From a bacterium UBP6_UBA1209 (GTDB lineage: Bacteria; UBP6; UBA1177): 62,855 nucleotides of DNA. Positions 33,155-41,862 of this stretch are shown one piece after another. The DNA is taken from positions 1 through 62,855 of the forward strand of contig DBXP01000012.1 of NCBI GenBank assembly GCA_002309575.1, written 5' to 3'. The translations under genes were made by a program, and so were the position numbers. How positions within the stretch are numbered: position 1 is the stretch's first letter; every line of letters begins with the position of its first letter. The notes below the pieces were generated by a model. It was given only the letters and a program-made list of their open reading frames with translations, was not told the origin of the DNA and made no database searches.

Positions 33155-34618
33155 ATGAACGAAAAGAGAGTCAGAACAAGATTCGCGCCGAGTCCGACGG
33201 GCTACATGCATGTCGGAAACCTCAGGACCGCGCTCTATGCGTGGCTGATCGCCAGGAAGTACAACGGGACATTCGTGCTCCGCATAGAGGACACCGACCA
33301 GGAGCGCAAGGTCGAAGGCGCAGTCGACCTGATCTACAGGACGCTGGCCGAGACAGGGCTTACGCACGACGAGGGGCCGGATATCGGCGGCGATTTCGGA
33401 CCTTATGTCCAGAGCGAGCGAATGGCCGCGGGGATCTACATGAAATATGCCGAGGAGCTGATCGAAAAGGGATTTGCATACCGCTGTTTCTGCACGAAGG
33501 AGCGTCTTGACGAGCTTCACAAAGAGTGCGAGGAGCACCATCTGCAGACAAAATATGACAGGAAGTGTCTCAATCTGACGAAGGAGGAGATCCAGAAAAA
33601 TCTCGATGCCGGGGTTCCGTATGTCATCCGCCAGAAGATGCCGGATACCGGCGTGACGGGCTTCCACGATGAGGTCTACGGGGATATCGAGGTCGAAAAT
33701 TCGACGATGGACGACCTTATCCTCATCAAATCGGACGGCTATCCGACCTACAACTTTGCCAACGTCATCGACGACCACCTTATGGGGATCACGCATGTCG
33801 TCCGCGGCAGCGAGTATCTCATTTCGACGCCGAAGTACAACCTGCTTTACGATGCTTTCGGCTGGGAAAAGCCGGTCTATGTCCACGTTTCTCCCGTTAT
33901 GAGAGACGCTCAGCGCAAGCTTTCGAAGCGTGACGGTGATGCGAGCTACGCCGATTTCATCAATAAGGGGTGCCTGAAGGAGGCTCTTCTCAACTACATC
34001 GCGCTCCTTGGCTGGAATCCGGGCGACGACCGCGAGAAGTTTACGCTTTCAGAGCTTGTCGAGGCGTTTGACATCTCGAGGATCAACAAGTCTCCCGCGA
34101 TTTTCGACGAGGCGAAGCTGCGCTGGCTGAACAGCGAATATATCCGCGAAATGAGCCAGGAGGAGTTCCTCAAAAATGCGATGCCCTTCATCAAAAAGGC
34201 TGTGAAGCGCGAGGATGTGAACTTCGACGTTATTGCCGCCGGACTTCACAAGAGGACCGAATACTTCAGCGATGTTATTCCCCAGCTCGACTTTGTCGAC
34301 GAGCTGCCGGAGTACACGAAGGAGCTCTACATCAGCAAAAAGATGAAGACAGACCCGGAAAATTCGCTCCAGGCTCTGAAGGTCCTGAAGCCCGAGCTCG
34401 AGGCTTTTGACGAGTGGGAGCACGAAAAGCTTTACTACAAGGTCCTGGATATCGCCGAAAAGAGCGGGATCAACAAGAAAGTCCTGCTCTGGTCTCTGCG
34501 TGTCGCGCTCAGCGGAAAGGAGCTGACTCCCGGCGGCGGGACCGACATCGCAGCGATAATCGGCAAGGCCGAGTCGCTGAAACGGCTCGAAAAGGGTATT
34601 GAGATTCTATCGGCTTAA
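33155..34618 (+). CDS. gltX: Glutamyl-tRNA synthetase
   Basis: This 487-residue class I enzyme charges tRNA(Glu) with glutamate. ATG 33155 has GGAG six bases upstream; a start at 33140 would place that site inside the gene. The HIGH motif appears as FAPSPTGYMHVGNLRTAL and the KMSKS motif as RKLSKRDGDASY. The Rossmann domain is followed by the helical anticodon-binding region from about residue 330. Length and motifs fit a canonical bacterial enzyme. Whether it also charges tRNA(Gln) cannot be said. Confidence 0.96.
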   Translation: MNEKRVRTRFAPSPTGYMHVGNLRTALYAWLIARKYNGTFVLRIEDTDQERKVEGAVDLIYRTLAETGLTHDEGPDIGGDFGPYVQSERMAAGIYMKYAEELIEKGFAYRCFCTKERLDELHKECEEHHLQTKYDRKCLNLTKEEIQKNLDAGVPYVIRQKMPDTGVTGFHDEVYGDIEVENSTMDDLILIKSDGYPTYNFANVIDDHLMGITHVVRGSEYLISTPKYNLLYDAFGWEKPVYVHVSPVMRDAQRKLSKRDGDASYADFINKGCLKEALLNYIALLGWNPGDDREKFTLSELVEAFDISRINKSPAIFDEAKLRWLNSEYIREMSQEEFLKNAMPFIKKAVKREDVNFDVIAAGLHKRTEYFSDVIPQLDFVDELPEYTKELYISKKMKTDPENSLQALKVLKPELEAFDEWEHEKLYYKVLDIAEKSGINKKVLLWSLRVALSGKELTPGGGTDIAAIIGKAESLKRLEKGIEILSA

Positions 34619-34621
34619 ACT

Positions 34622-34648
34622 TTGAAAATGGCGCTGTATTCCTATAAT
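34622..34648 (+). promoter_or_regulatory. Promoter of the mrp operon
   Basis: A perfect -10 box TATAAT (34643-34648) has a good -35 box TTGAAA at 34622-34627, with a slightly short 15-bp spacer. The transcript would begin near 34655 and has an AAGGAGGTG ribosome binding site directly before mrp. Confidence 0.5.
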
Positions 34649-34673
34649 GCGGCGTTTTTAAGGAGGTGAATAG

Positions 34674-35558
34674 ATGGCAGAAGAGAAAAAATCGGCGTGC
34701 GCTACCTGTTCAAGCAAGACGTGCAGCGCCAAGAACAGGCACGAAAACGAGAACGACGAGCAGTTTGTCACAAGGCAGCAAATCGCTGAAAACCTGTGCA
34801 AAATCAAACACAAAGTAATTGTTATGTCAGGAAAGGGCGGCGTAGGAAAGAGCTCGGTCGCGGTGAATATCGCGATGTCGCTTTCGCTCGACGGCAAAAA
34901 TGTCGGCCTTCTTGATATCGACCTTCACGGTCCGAGTGTCCCGACGATGTTCGGGCTCACCGACGCCAAGATCGTCTCGAAAGACAACAAGCTTGTTCCG
35001 ATAACATTCGGAGGGCTTAAAATCATGTCGGTCGGTTTTTTCCTGCCCGACAGAGACGATGCCATAATCTGGCGCGGACCTTTGAAACACGCCATGATCC
35101 AGCAGTTTTTCAAGGATGTCGACTGGGGGACCCTCGATTATCTCATCATTGATTCGCCTCCCGGAACCGGCGACGAGCTCCTTTCGCTTGTCAGCACGGT
35201 CAGTGATCTGACGGGCGCTGTTCTTGTGACGACTCCTCAGGAGGTCGCGGCTGCCGATGTCAGAAAATCGGTGACATTCTGCGAGAAGGCTAACGTCAGA
35301 GTCCTCGGGATCGTTGAAAATATGAGCGGCTATGCCTGCCCGCACTGCGGTGAGATCACGCAGATCTTCAAAGTCGGCGCTGGTCAGAAAATTGCCGAAA
35401 AATACGGTTTCCCTCTTCTCGGAAAGATTCCGATCGACCCCGCTATCGGAGACTCTGGTGACAGCGGTGTCCCCTTTGTTTATGCAGACAATCATTCGGC
35501 TTCGGCTAAGGAGATCGAGTCGATTACCAATAAAGTGATAACTATATGCGAGCAGTGA
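34674..35558 (+). CDS. mrp: Mrp/ApbC/NBP35-type iron-sulfur carrier ATPase
   Basis: This 294-residue P-loop ATPase carries or delivers iron-sulfur clusters. The deviant Walker A is VMSGKGGVGKSSVAVNIAMS. The N-terminus holds CATCSSKTC, an extra Cys region of the NBP35-like branch. Later are DIDLHGPSVPTMFG, LIIDSPPGTGDE, and the cluster-bridging pair CPHCGE (C-x2-C) near residue 223. AAGGAGGTG precedes the ATG. The gene overlaps the metal-binding protein gene by 13 bases. Confidence 0.92.
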   Translation: MAEEKKSACATCSSKTCSAKNRHENENDEQFVTRQQIAENLCKIKHKVIVMSGKGGVGKSSVAVNIAMSLSLDGKNVGLLDIDLHGPSVPTMFGLTDAKIVSKDNKLVPITFGGLKIMSVGFFLPDRDDAIIWRGPLKHAMIQQFFKDVDWGTLDYLIIDSPPGTGDELLSLVSTVSDLTGAVLVTTPQEVAAADVRKSVTFCEKANVRVLGIVENMSGYACPHCGEITQIFKVGAGQKIAEKYGFPLLGKIPIDPAIGDSGDSGVPFVYADNHSASAKEIESITNKVITICEQ

Positions 35559-36505
35559 AAGTAATATTTTCAATCAGTCATATTCTTTTTATCGTTTTTG
35601 CCATTTCGGTTTCCTTTCTCTCCTGCAGCAGCGGGAAGACGGAGCCGGAGAGCTCTGTTCTGCAGGTCACGGTCAGTATCCCGCCTCAGGCCTTCATCGT
35701 TAAAAATATAGGCCGCGAAAAGGTCTCGGTTTCAGTCATGATGCCGCCGACAGCGAGTCCTGAAACCTACGAACCGGGACCGGCAAGGATGGCGGAGCTG
35801 AAAAATTCGGCGGTCTACTTCACGCTGGATGTTCCCTTCGAGGATGCATTTATCGGAAAGGTGAAAGGTGAATATCCGAATGTCAGGTTTGCGGAGATGC
35901 GCAAAAACATTCAGCTTTTGAAGATGGCCGGACACCATCACCATCATGAGGCAGAAGAGCGCGAAGAACACCGCGGGCATCACCATCACGATGGCGAGGA
36001 GGATCCGCACGTCTGGCTGGACCCGGTGAATCTCAAAATCATGGCGGACAACTGCGCTGAGGTCCTGATCGCGGCTGACCCCGGAAACGCCGGGAGTTAC
36101 CGTGCCAATCTGGCCGATCTGAAGAACCGTCTCGATGCTCTGCACGAGAAGCTGAAAAACGAGCTCGCCGGTTCGGAGGGAAAGGCGTTTATGATCTACC
36201 ATCCGTCGTGGGGCTACTTTGCGAACAGGTTCGGTCTCAGACAGGTCGCTGTCGAGGTCGATGGCAAGGAACCGAGTGCGGCTGAGATGGCTAAGATAGT
36301 TGATTTTATTAAAGAAAACAATGTAAAACAGATCCTTTCGCAGGTCCAGTCTCCTGAATTTGTAGTCCGCTCGATCGCAGAGGCAAATTCCGTGCAGATC
36401 CACGCGCTTGACCCGCTGAAGGAGGATGTCGTCGAAAATCTGCTTGACGCGGCGGCGGAGATAAAAAATTCGCTGGTCACACTTCATGAAACGGAGAAAA
36501 AATGA
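35546..36505 (+). CDS. Zinc/manganese-type ABC substrate-binding lipoprotein (ZnuA-like)
   Basis: This 319-residue protein is the periplasmic receptor of a cluster A-I metal ABC transporter. The leader ends SFLSC (lipobox), so it is lipid-anchored. Features are VTVSIPPQAFIVKNIG, PPTASPETYEPGPARM (usually the first metal His is found here), a His-rich acidic loop HHHHHEAEEREEHRGHHHH, and DPHVWLDPVNLKIM. FMIYHPSWGYFANRFG and a C-terminal Glu/Asp stretch follow. The His loop is typical for zinc. The ATP-binding and permease genes are not in the window. It overlaps mrp by 13 bases and the next lipoprotein by four. Confidence 0.88.
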   Translation: MRAVKVIFSISHILFIVFAISVSFLSCSSGKTEPESSVLQVTVSIPPQAFIVKNIGREKVSVSVMMPPTASPETYEPGPARMAELKNSAVYFTLDVPFEDAFIGKVKGEYPNVRFAEMRKNIQLLKMAGHHHHHEAEEREEHRGHHHHDGEEDPHVWLDPVNLKIMADNCAEVLIAADPGNAGSYRANLADLKNRLDALHEKLKNELAGSEGKAFMIYHPSWGYFANRFGLRQVAVEVDGKEPSAAEMAKIVDFIKENNVKQILSQVQSPEFVVRSIAEANSVQIHALDPLKEDVVENLLDAAAEIKNSLVTLHETEKK

Positions 36506-37335
36506 AAAAATTCACGCTTTTGCTTTTAGTTTCGGCATCGCTTTTCTACTTTGCGGCATGCGGAGATTCAAAAAAGGATGATTCGCCTGCAACTGATTCA
36601 GATACCGCTCCGGCGGCTGATTCCGATCAGCTTTCTCCGTCTGATGACGAGCCGGAAGACGACGGCGATCCCGATGATGTAGACGACACGCCGGATCCGG
36701 ACGCCGCTGAACCGCAGGATTCCGATCCTGTTTCGGACGACGAGCCTGAACCCGACGACGGTTGCGTCGAGCTTGATGTGCCTACGATCACAAGTGCCGG
36801 ATATTACGACGAAATCAACGGCTTCTTCTCGCCGGCTATGGGTGACAGCACGGTCGATATCGTCAAAATTTTCCTGATGGACACAAATCCGCAGACTGAA
36901 GAGTACGATATCGAACCCGGAACTTACGATCTGGGAAGCTATCCGAATTCCGCCTATGCGACCTGCCTGCAGTGCGTCATGGTCTGGATCGATGTGGCGC
37001 TGGGAGAGCCTGCCGAGGCATATTTCCAGACCGAAGGGTCGCTTACGGTAACGGCGGTCGCAGGCGGTGACAGGGATACCAGAACAGACGGATATATCGA
37101 GAATGTAAAGCTTGTGAAAGCTGAATTTCCGGGTTTCACGCCCATTCCGGAGGCTGCCGGGTGCATACGGATCCCCTACGCCGACTGGTCGCTGACCTCG
37201 ACTGTAGCTGTGCCGGATTCCGATGTTATGCCGGATGAGGATTCCGAACCTCTCCCAGCTCCCGATGCCGAGCCTGACGCAGAACCCGACACCGACGCTT
37301 CGGAAAACGATACAGACTCTGAGCCAGACGAATAG
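36502..37335 (+). CDS. Asp-rich lipoprotein, function unknown
   Basis: This 277-residue protein has signal MKKFTLLLLVSASLFYFAAC with lipobox FAAC. About 70 residues of D-S-D, D-D-E-P, P-D-D and D-P-D repeats follow, then a single beta-rich domain of about 140 residues with four cysteines (GCVELDVPTITSAGYYD, TCLQCVMVWIDV, AAGCIRIPY). The protein ends in a second acidic stretch of the E-P-D-A type. The folded core lies between two acidic spacers, unlike the other lipoproteins here. No family is known to me. It overlaps the metal-receptor gene by four bases. Confidence 0.7.
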   Translation: MKKFTLLLLVSASLFYFAACGDSKKDDSPATDSDTAPAADSDQLSPSDDEPEDDGDPDDVDDTPDPDAAEPQDSDPVSDDEPEPDDGCVELDVPTITSAGYYDEINGFFSPAMGDSTVDIVKIFLMDTNPQTEEYDIEPGTYDLGSYPNSAYATCLQCVMVWIDVALGEPAEAYFQTEGSLTVTAVAGGDRDTRTDGYIENVKLVKAEFPGFTPIPEAAGCIRIPYADWSLTSTVAVPDSDVMPDEDSEPLPAPDAEPDAEPDTDASENDTDSEPDE

Positions 37336-37337
37336 AA

Positions 37338-38624
37338 ATGTCGTTTCTTTTCTGCCTCTTTTTCGCAATTCAGACTATCAGCACAGAGGGAGAGATCTTC
37401 CTTTTGCTGAACGGAGACAGCGATCCGATCACCTTTTCCTCATACCGTTTGACAAACCCGGACAGGATCGTCCTCGAGGCCGATTCCAGCTTCCTGGAGT
37501 CCGCCGAGGCAGTCGGCGATATGGTGAAAGAGGTGAAAAAGAGCGTAAAAAACGGTTCGACGCGCTTTATTTTTTATGTTGAGCCTGAAACCCAGTATAC
37601 GATCCTGAATAGGAAAAATGTCATAATCGTCGGCTTCAGCCGGCAGATCTTTGTCAACAATATCGAATTCGAACCGCTCTATTCCGGCTTTGTCGACAAG
37701 CAGAATCAGGAACTTCTGGCAAAAAAGCGGGAAGAGGAGGCGCGTCTTGCAGAGATGAAGCGCATCGAGGAGGAAAAGCGCCTTGCCGAGGAGAAACGGC
37801 TCGAGGAGGAGCGGCTGGCAAAGGCGAAAATCGAGGAAGAGAAACGACTGGCCGAAGAACGGCGTCTTGCTGAAGAGAGGCGGATCGCCGAAGAGAAGCG
37901 CAGGGAGGAGAACGAAAAGGCGATGGTCGCGGCACTTCTCGGGAACCTTGAAACTGAAGAAAAGCGCATAGCTGAAGAAAAGCGTATCGCTGAAGAAAAG
38001 CGTATCGCTGAAGAAAAGCGTATCGCCGAAGAAAAGCGTATCGCCGAGGAAAAGCGTATCGCTGAAGAAAAGCGTATCGCCGAAGAAAAGCGTATCGCCG
38101 AAGAAAAACGTATCGCCGAGGAAAAACGTTTGGCCGAGGAAAAACGTTTGGCCGAGGAGCGTTCAAAAATCGAAAAGAAAAAGGCGATCGCAACTGAAAA
38201 CGGTGAAGTACGGAGCCTTAAAGTCGTCAAGGCTGAGAAGGAGAAGCCTCTCTCCGAAACGATGGCCCATCTTCCGGTCAGAAAGCTTGAGAGAAAGGGA
38301 CAGCTCAAGAATATCTTCTTCCGCAGGTTCCCGGAATTCAGCCGTATCACAGTCGAGGTCGACGGCGATATCGACTACCAGTTCCGTGAGATCATCGGCG
38401 GCTTTGTCATAGACGTAAACAACTTCTCGAAGGTCCCGAAGCGCCTACTCAACATCATCGACGCACGTGCGTTCAAAGCGGAGGTGACCTACATCTATCC
38501 CCAGAAGAGTGATGAAAACAGGCTCAAGATCTACATAAAAACCAAAGACGGAATGGCTGTCCGCAAGAGCGAAGAGGGCAAGTACATCAACTTCGATTTC
38601 TTCAAACCCACGCTGGAAGAGTGA
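37338..38624 (+). CDS. AMIN-domain protein with a long charged helix of hexad repeats
   Basis: This 428-residue exported protein has a short signal (MSFLFCLFFAIQTIS). An AMIN-like beta domain runs from about 20 to 110 (SSYRLTNPDRIVLEADSSF). A continuous helix (about 115-285) is made of Glu, Lys, Arg, Ala, Leu and Ile, including eleven copies of EEKRI/LA. A second AMIN-like domain (about 315-425) has FPEFSRITVEVDGDIDYQFRE and GGFVIDVNNFS. AMIN domains bind cell-wall or membrane proteins, so this may be a periplasmic strut. The stop of the Asp-rich lipoprotein is two bases before its start. Confidence 0.7.
   Translation: MSFLFCLFFAIQTISTEGEIFLLLNGDSDPITFSSYRLTNPDRIVLEADSSFLESAEAVGDMVKEVKKSVKNGSTRFIFYVEPETQYTILNRKNVIIVGFSRQIFVNNIEFEPLYSGFVDKQNQELLAKKREEEARLAEMKRIEEEKRLAEEKRLEEERLAKAKIEEEKRLAEERRLAEERRIAEEKRREENEKAMVAALLGNLETEEKRIAEEKRIAEEKRIAEEKRIAEEKRIAEEKRIAEEKRIAEEKRIAEEKRIAEEKRLAEEKRLAEERSKIEKKKAIATENGEVRSLKVVKAEKEKPLSETMAHLPVRKLERKGQLKNIFFRRFPEFSRITVEVDGDIDYQFREIIGGFVIDVNNFSKVPKRLLNIIDARAFKAEVTYIYPQKSDENRLKIYIKTKDGMAVRKSEEGKYINFDFFKPTLEE
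37956..38153 (+). repeat. Tandem repeat, 11 units of 18 bp
   Basis: The unit GAAGAAAAGCGTATCGCT codes for EEKRIA. Eleven in-frame copies run with small silent changes, the last two coding EEKRLA. The near-identity of the DNA suggests recent expansion, possibly variable between strains. Confidence 0.95.
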
Positions 38625-38663
38625 TCTTTCGGCTGAAGATCCTTAAGAAATACAAGGTTTTGT

Positions 38664-39764
38664 CTATCTGAATTTGATCGTCATTATAGCAAGTGCCGCC
38701 ATCATTATGCTGATGATCCAGAATCTGGTGACGACCTTTGCCTCGGCAAGGCCTTTATGCTGGAAATGGTGGTGGATGGGAGCTCTATAGAGGATCCTGC
38801 GTTTCAGGAACTTGAAGCCGACGACCTCCTGGACGAAGGTAGAGGTTATCTCGATCACAAAGATCGCTCCGGCGATGATGAAGACGACCTCCTGACGGAT
38901 GAGGACGGCTGCCGTGCCCATCACCCCTCCGAGAAAGAGGCTTCCTGTGTCACCCATGAAGACCTCGGCCGGGTGCGTGTTGAACCAGAGAAAGCCGATC
39001 GCCGCGCCGATAATGGCTCCGCAGAAGACGGTGATCTCTCCGCATCTCGGGATGTATTCGTAGAGCAGGTGCTGGGAATGGACAATGTTTCCGATGATGT
39101 AGGCAAAAGTGCCGAGGACGATGAAGACGCATATCGAGGGGACAGTCGTCAGGCCGTCCATGCCGTCGGCAAAATTAACGGCGTTGGCGGAATAGACGAT
39201 TATGAAAACGATGAATGCCGCTGTAAACGGTGTCGAGTTGAAGAGGATACCCTTGAAAAACGGGATCTGGAACGAGTTCGCGATCTCCGGCGGAAGCGGC
39301 GAAATGTCCGGATTCAGCACAAAAAACGCCAGAAAGAGACCGAAGCCGATCTGAACGGCGAACTTGAAGCTCCTGGAGAGACCGCTGTCCGGGTCGCGGT
39401 ATTTGATTTTGAGAAAGTCGTCGATCGCGCCGAAAAGGGCGAACCAGACCGCTGCTGCTATCAGCACCAGGACAAAGGGGTTGGTGAGGTCGCACCACAT
39501 CAGGACGCTGCCGATCCCCGTGATGAAGATGATGAGTCCGCCCATCATCGGGGTCCCGGTCTTCTTCTGGGAGTTGACTTCGCCGTAGCTGCGTTCAAAG
39601 GAGCGGAGTCCCTTCCGGTAGAGCATGTTTATTATCGGTCTGCCGATCGCCAGCGAGATCATAAAGGCGGTCACGAAGGCTATCAGGGCTCTGGAAGTGA
39701 GGTATTTGAAAACCGCGAAGCCGCGTGCGTTTTCGAAGAGAGAGCTTAAAAGTGTGTAAATCAT
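38664..39764 (-). CDS. mraY: Phospho-N-acetylmuramoyl-pentapeptide-transferase
   Basis: This 366-residue protein with about ten membrane segments attaches the MurNAc-pentapeptide phosphate to undecaprenyl phosphate, giving lipid I. Motifs are KKTGTPMMGGLIIF, GAIDDFLKI (metal-binding Asp pair), SANAVNFADGMDGLTT (active-site Asp), MGDTGSLFLGG and PIHHHFQHKGLAEAKVVTRFWI. The length is normal. The start overlaps the murG stop by four bases; the usual order in other bacteria is mraY first with murD and ftsW in between. Confidence 0.96.
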   Translation of the reverse strand: MIYTLLSSLFENARGFAVFKYLTSRALIAFVTAFMISLAIGRPIINMLYRKGLRSFERSYGEVNSQKKTGTPMMGGLIIFITGIGSVLMWCDLTNPFVLVLIAAAVWFALFGAIDDFLKIKYRDPDSGLSRSFKFAVQIGFGLFLAFFVLNPDISPLPPEIANSFQIPFFKGILFNSTPFTAAFIVFIIVYSANAVNFADGMDGLTTVPSICVFIVLGTFAYIIGNIVHSQHLLYEYIPRCGEITVFCGAIIGAAIGFLWFNTHPAEVFMGDTGSLFLGGVMGTAAVLIRQEVVFIIAGAIFVIEITSTFVQEVVGFKFLKRRILYRAPIHHHFQHKGLAEAKVVTRFWIISIMMAALAIMTIKFR

Positions 39765-41746
39765 CTGGACTCCGTTGAAATGGCGGTTTTTACGGTTTTG
39801 TAGACCTGCTTCAACTCGTATTCGGTCGTATAGCCGGTGCTTGTGATCAAAATTTTGTCAAGTTCCGTCAGGGCTGTTTCCGGTGTGATCGTTCCGTTTT
39901 CAGAGAGGTGCCGGAGCGCCTTCATGACTGAGATCCTGACTTTCCAGCAGGGGTCGTAGTAGCATCTCTGCAGCATTTTCATGATCACGGAGGAGTCCGA
40001 ATCGATGAACGAGGCGGCAGAGACGGCCTCTGTCCTCACTTCGAAGGCTCTGTCTCTGAAATTTTTGTAAAGTATCTCAAGAAGCCTCCTTTTTTCTTCG
40101 CCGCTGAAGCCGAAACGCTTTTCAAATACGGGTATGCAGCGTTCTGCGTTGAATCTCGTTTCGTAGTAACCGTTTCGGATCCCGAGCAGGACCGCTTCGA
40201 CGATCTCGTCTCTGAATCTCTCTTCGCATCCGGTCATAAGCATACTCAGGGCTTGGAATGCATCGCGGCTGGTGAAGGGTTTGCTTTCAGGATTTTTCGC
40301 AAAACCAAGGACCGAAGGCAAGAGGTCGCAAAATCCCGCGATCCCCGCGATCCTGCACGCTCTGGCGTTGAAGATCGGATTTTTTGAGACAAAGAGGAGC
40401 CTGATTTTTGATTTGATGAGCCTCTCTTCGTCGGGATCAAGGGGCCTTTCCGTTCCGTTGGATACTTTCCGCATGAAGCTTTCGAGAGTCACCGAGTTGA
40501 GTCCTATCAGGCGGTCGTTGAAAAGAAGGGTGCATCCGACAGGTTCAGGTTTCGGAGCCTCTCCGATCATATATTTGATATTGCTGATGATTATCTCTGC
40601 AGGATTGCCTGGGAAGATGTTTTTCGCCTTCTCTGACATCTCCTTCAGGGCATCTGCATCGCCTTTGAGCTCCGAAACCGTCCGGATGAATTCGTTTTTG
40701 TCGGCAAAGGCGATCCCTGTCGGGCTCAGCGCCTCAGGTTCCTCGTAGACCACCCTGGCTGCGCCGAGTTTCCCGATGAATCTTGCGTTCCCGACCTGAT
40801 GATCGTTTGCGAGGTTCGTTATCGGAATGATGACCGAAGGTTTCCCCTGACGGCAGACCTCCATGATCGAGCCGGCGCCTGCACGGATGACCAGAAGGTC
40901 GCTCGCTGCGTAGTAAAGCCCCATGTCGTCGATGAAATCCTTCAGTAAATACCGGTCGTTGTCTGCAAGCCCCTCCTTTTTGAGGATCTCTCTGACATCC
41001 TTGCAGCCGTCGTATCCGCCGGAGCTCCCGAAGGGTTTCCCGGCACCGTTGATGATGAAGATATCGGGATCTTTCAAAAGCTCGGGAGCAGCCTCTGCGA
41101 GCACGCGGTTTATCGTTCTCGACCCCTGTGAGCCTCCGAACGCAAAGATCACGAAGCTCTTTTCAGGGATCCCGAGGGTCTTTCTTGCCTCGGATTTGTC
41201 GTGCCGCGATATCGTGCTTCTGACCGGATAGCCGGAGTAAAAGCTCTTTTCCGCCTTCAGGCTCTTTATCGTTTCAGGGAAGGAGACCGCAATAAAATCA
41301 GCTGCATGAGCCGCCATTTTGTTCATCTTGCCGAGGTCGACGTTCGATTCGTGAAGCAGTATTTTTGTCTTGAAAAGTCCGAAGGAGATCTTTCTCAGGA
41401 TCCATGCCCCGAAGACTGTCGGTGCGCTGACATATCCGCCTGTCGCAAAGACCAGATCAGGCCTGAAGCTGAGCAGGATCCCGATAGCCTTGAGGATCCC
41501 CAGGGTAAGCGTGACTGCGAATTTTGCGAGCTGGACCGGCGATTTCCCGGCAGGCATCGGCGCGCTTTTTACGAGCCTTAGCGGAACTCCCGCCTTCGGG
41601 ACCATCGCGCACTCGGCTTTGCCTGCCATTCCGACGTAAAGGATCTCGGAATCGGGCATTTCGCGTTTAAGTTCGGTGATCACCGCCAGCGCAGGGCTGA
41701 CATGCCCCCCGCTCCCGCCTCCGGTGAAAATAAATCTTTTTCCCAT
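39761..41746 (-). CDS. murG: MurG glycosyltransferase fused to a HEAT-like C-terminal domain
   Basis: Residues 1 to about 397 are MurG, which adds GlcNAc to lipid I at the inner face of the membrane to give lipid II. Seen are FTGGGSGGHVSPALAV, VFATGGYVSAPTVFGA, FAFGGSQGSRTIN, VIRAGAGSIMEVCRQGKPSV and NDHQVGNA. Typical MurG proteins end here. This one continues to residue 661 with repeated helical pairs (for example KIRLLFVSKNPIFNARACRI, FRDRAFEVRTEAVSAASFID, DPCWKVRISVMKALRHLSEN), which look like HEAT repeats. No stop or ribosome binding site lies between the parts. The extension may dock other cell-wall or division proteins. Confidence 0.85.
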   Translation of the reverse strand: MGKRFIFTGGGSGGHVSPALAVITELKREMPDSEILYVGMAGKAECAMVPKAGVPLRLVKSAPMPAGKSPVQLAKFAVTLTLGILKAIGILLSFRPDLVFATGGYVSAPTVFGAWILRKISFGLFKTKILLHESNVDLGKMNKMAAHAADFIAVSFPETIKSLKAEKSFYSGYPVRSTISRHDKSEARKTLGIPEKSFVIFAFGGSQGSRTINRVLAEAAPELLKDPDIFIINGAGKPFGSSGGYDGCKDVREILKKEGLADNDRYLLKDFIDDMGLYYAASDLLVIRAGAGSIMEVCRQGKPSVIIPITNLANDHQVGNARFIGKLGAARVVYEEPEALSPTGIAFADKNEFIRTVSELKGDADALKEMSEKAKNIFPGNPAEIIISNIKYMIGEAPKPEPVGCTLLFNDRLIGLNSVTLESFMRKVSNGTERPLDPDEERLIKSKIRLLFVSKNPIFNARACRIAGIAGFCDLLPSVLGFAKNPESKPFTSRDAFQALSMLMTGCEERFRDEIVEAVLLGIRNGYYETRFNAERCIPVFEKRFGFSGEEKRRLLEILYKNFRDRAFEVRTEAVSAASFIDSDSSVIMKMLQRCYYDPCWKVRISVMKALRHLSENGTITPETALTELDKILITSTGYTTEYELKQVYKTVKTAISTESR

Positions 41747-41862
41747 TTACTCCTCACGAAAAGATGAACGAAAAACGCTCCACTATAAATAATTTTGCGG
41801 AAAAGCAACCATTTTATACTATATTATGGCGTTTTTTGTAGTTCGATAAGGAGATTTTCCCG
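41747..41862. promoter_or_regulatory. Divergent promoter region of murG-mraY and the helicase gene
   Basis: Both genes start from this AT-rich gap. For the minus strand a -10-like TATAGT (complement of 41782-41787) is seen; for the plus strand TATACT/TACTAT near 41815-41821 lies some 14-16 bp after TTGCGG. The -35 boxes are weak. Confidence 0.35.

Noticed and set aside
37956..38153. Possible CRISPR array because of regular repeats
   Set aside because: The 18-bp units touch each other without spacers and keep the reading frame of a protein.
38623..38641. Terminator hairpin between convergent genes (GATCTT/AAGATC)
   Set aside because: The stem is short with a bulge and there is no T tract on either strand.
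38757..39749. Plus-strand frame of 330 codons over mraY
   Set aside because: Highly charged, low-complexity translation antisense to a conserved membrane enzyme.
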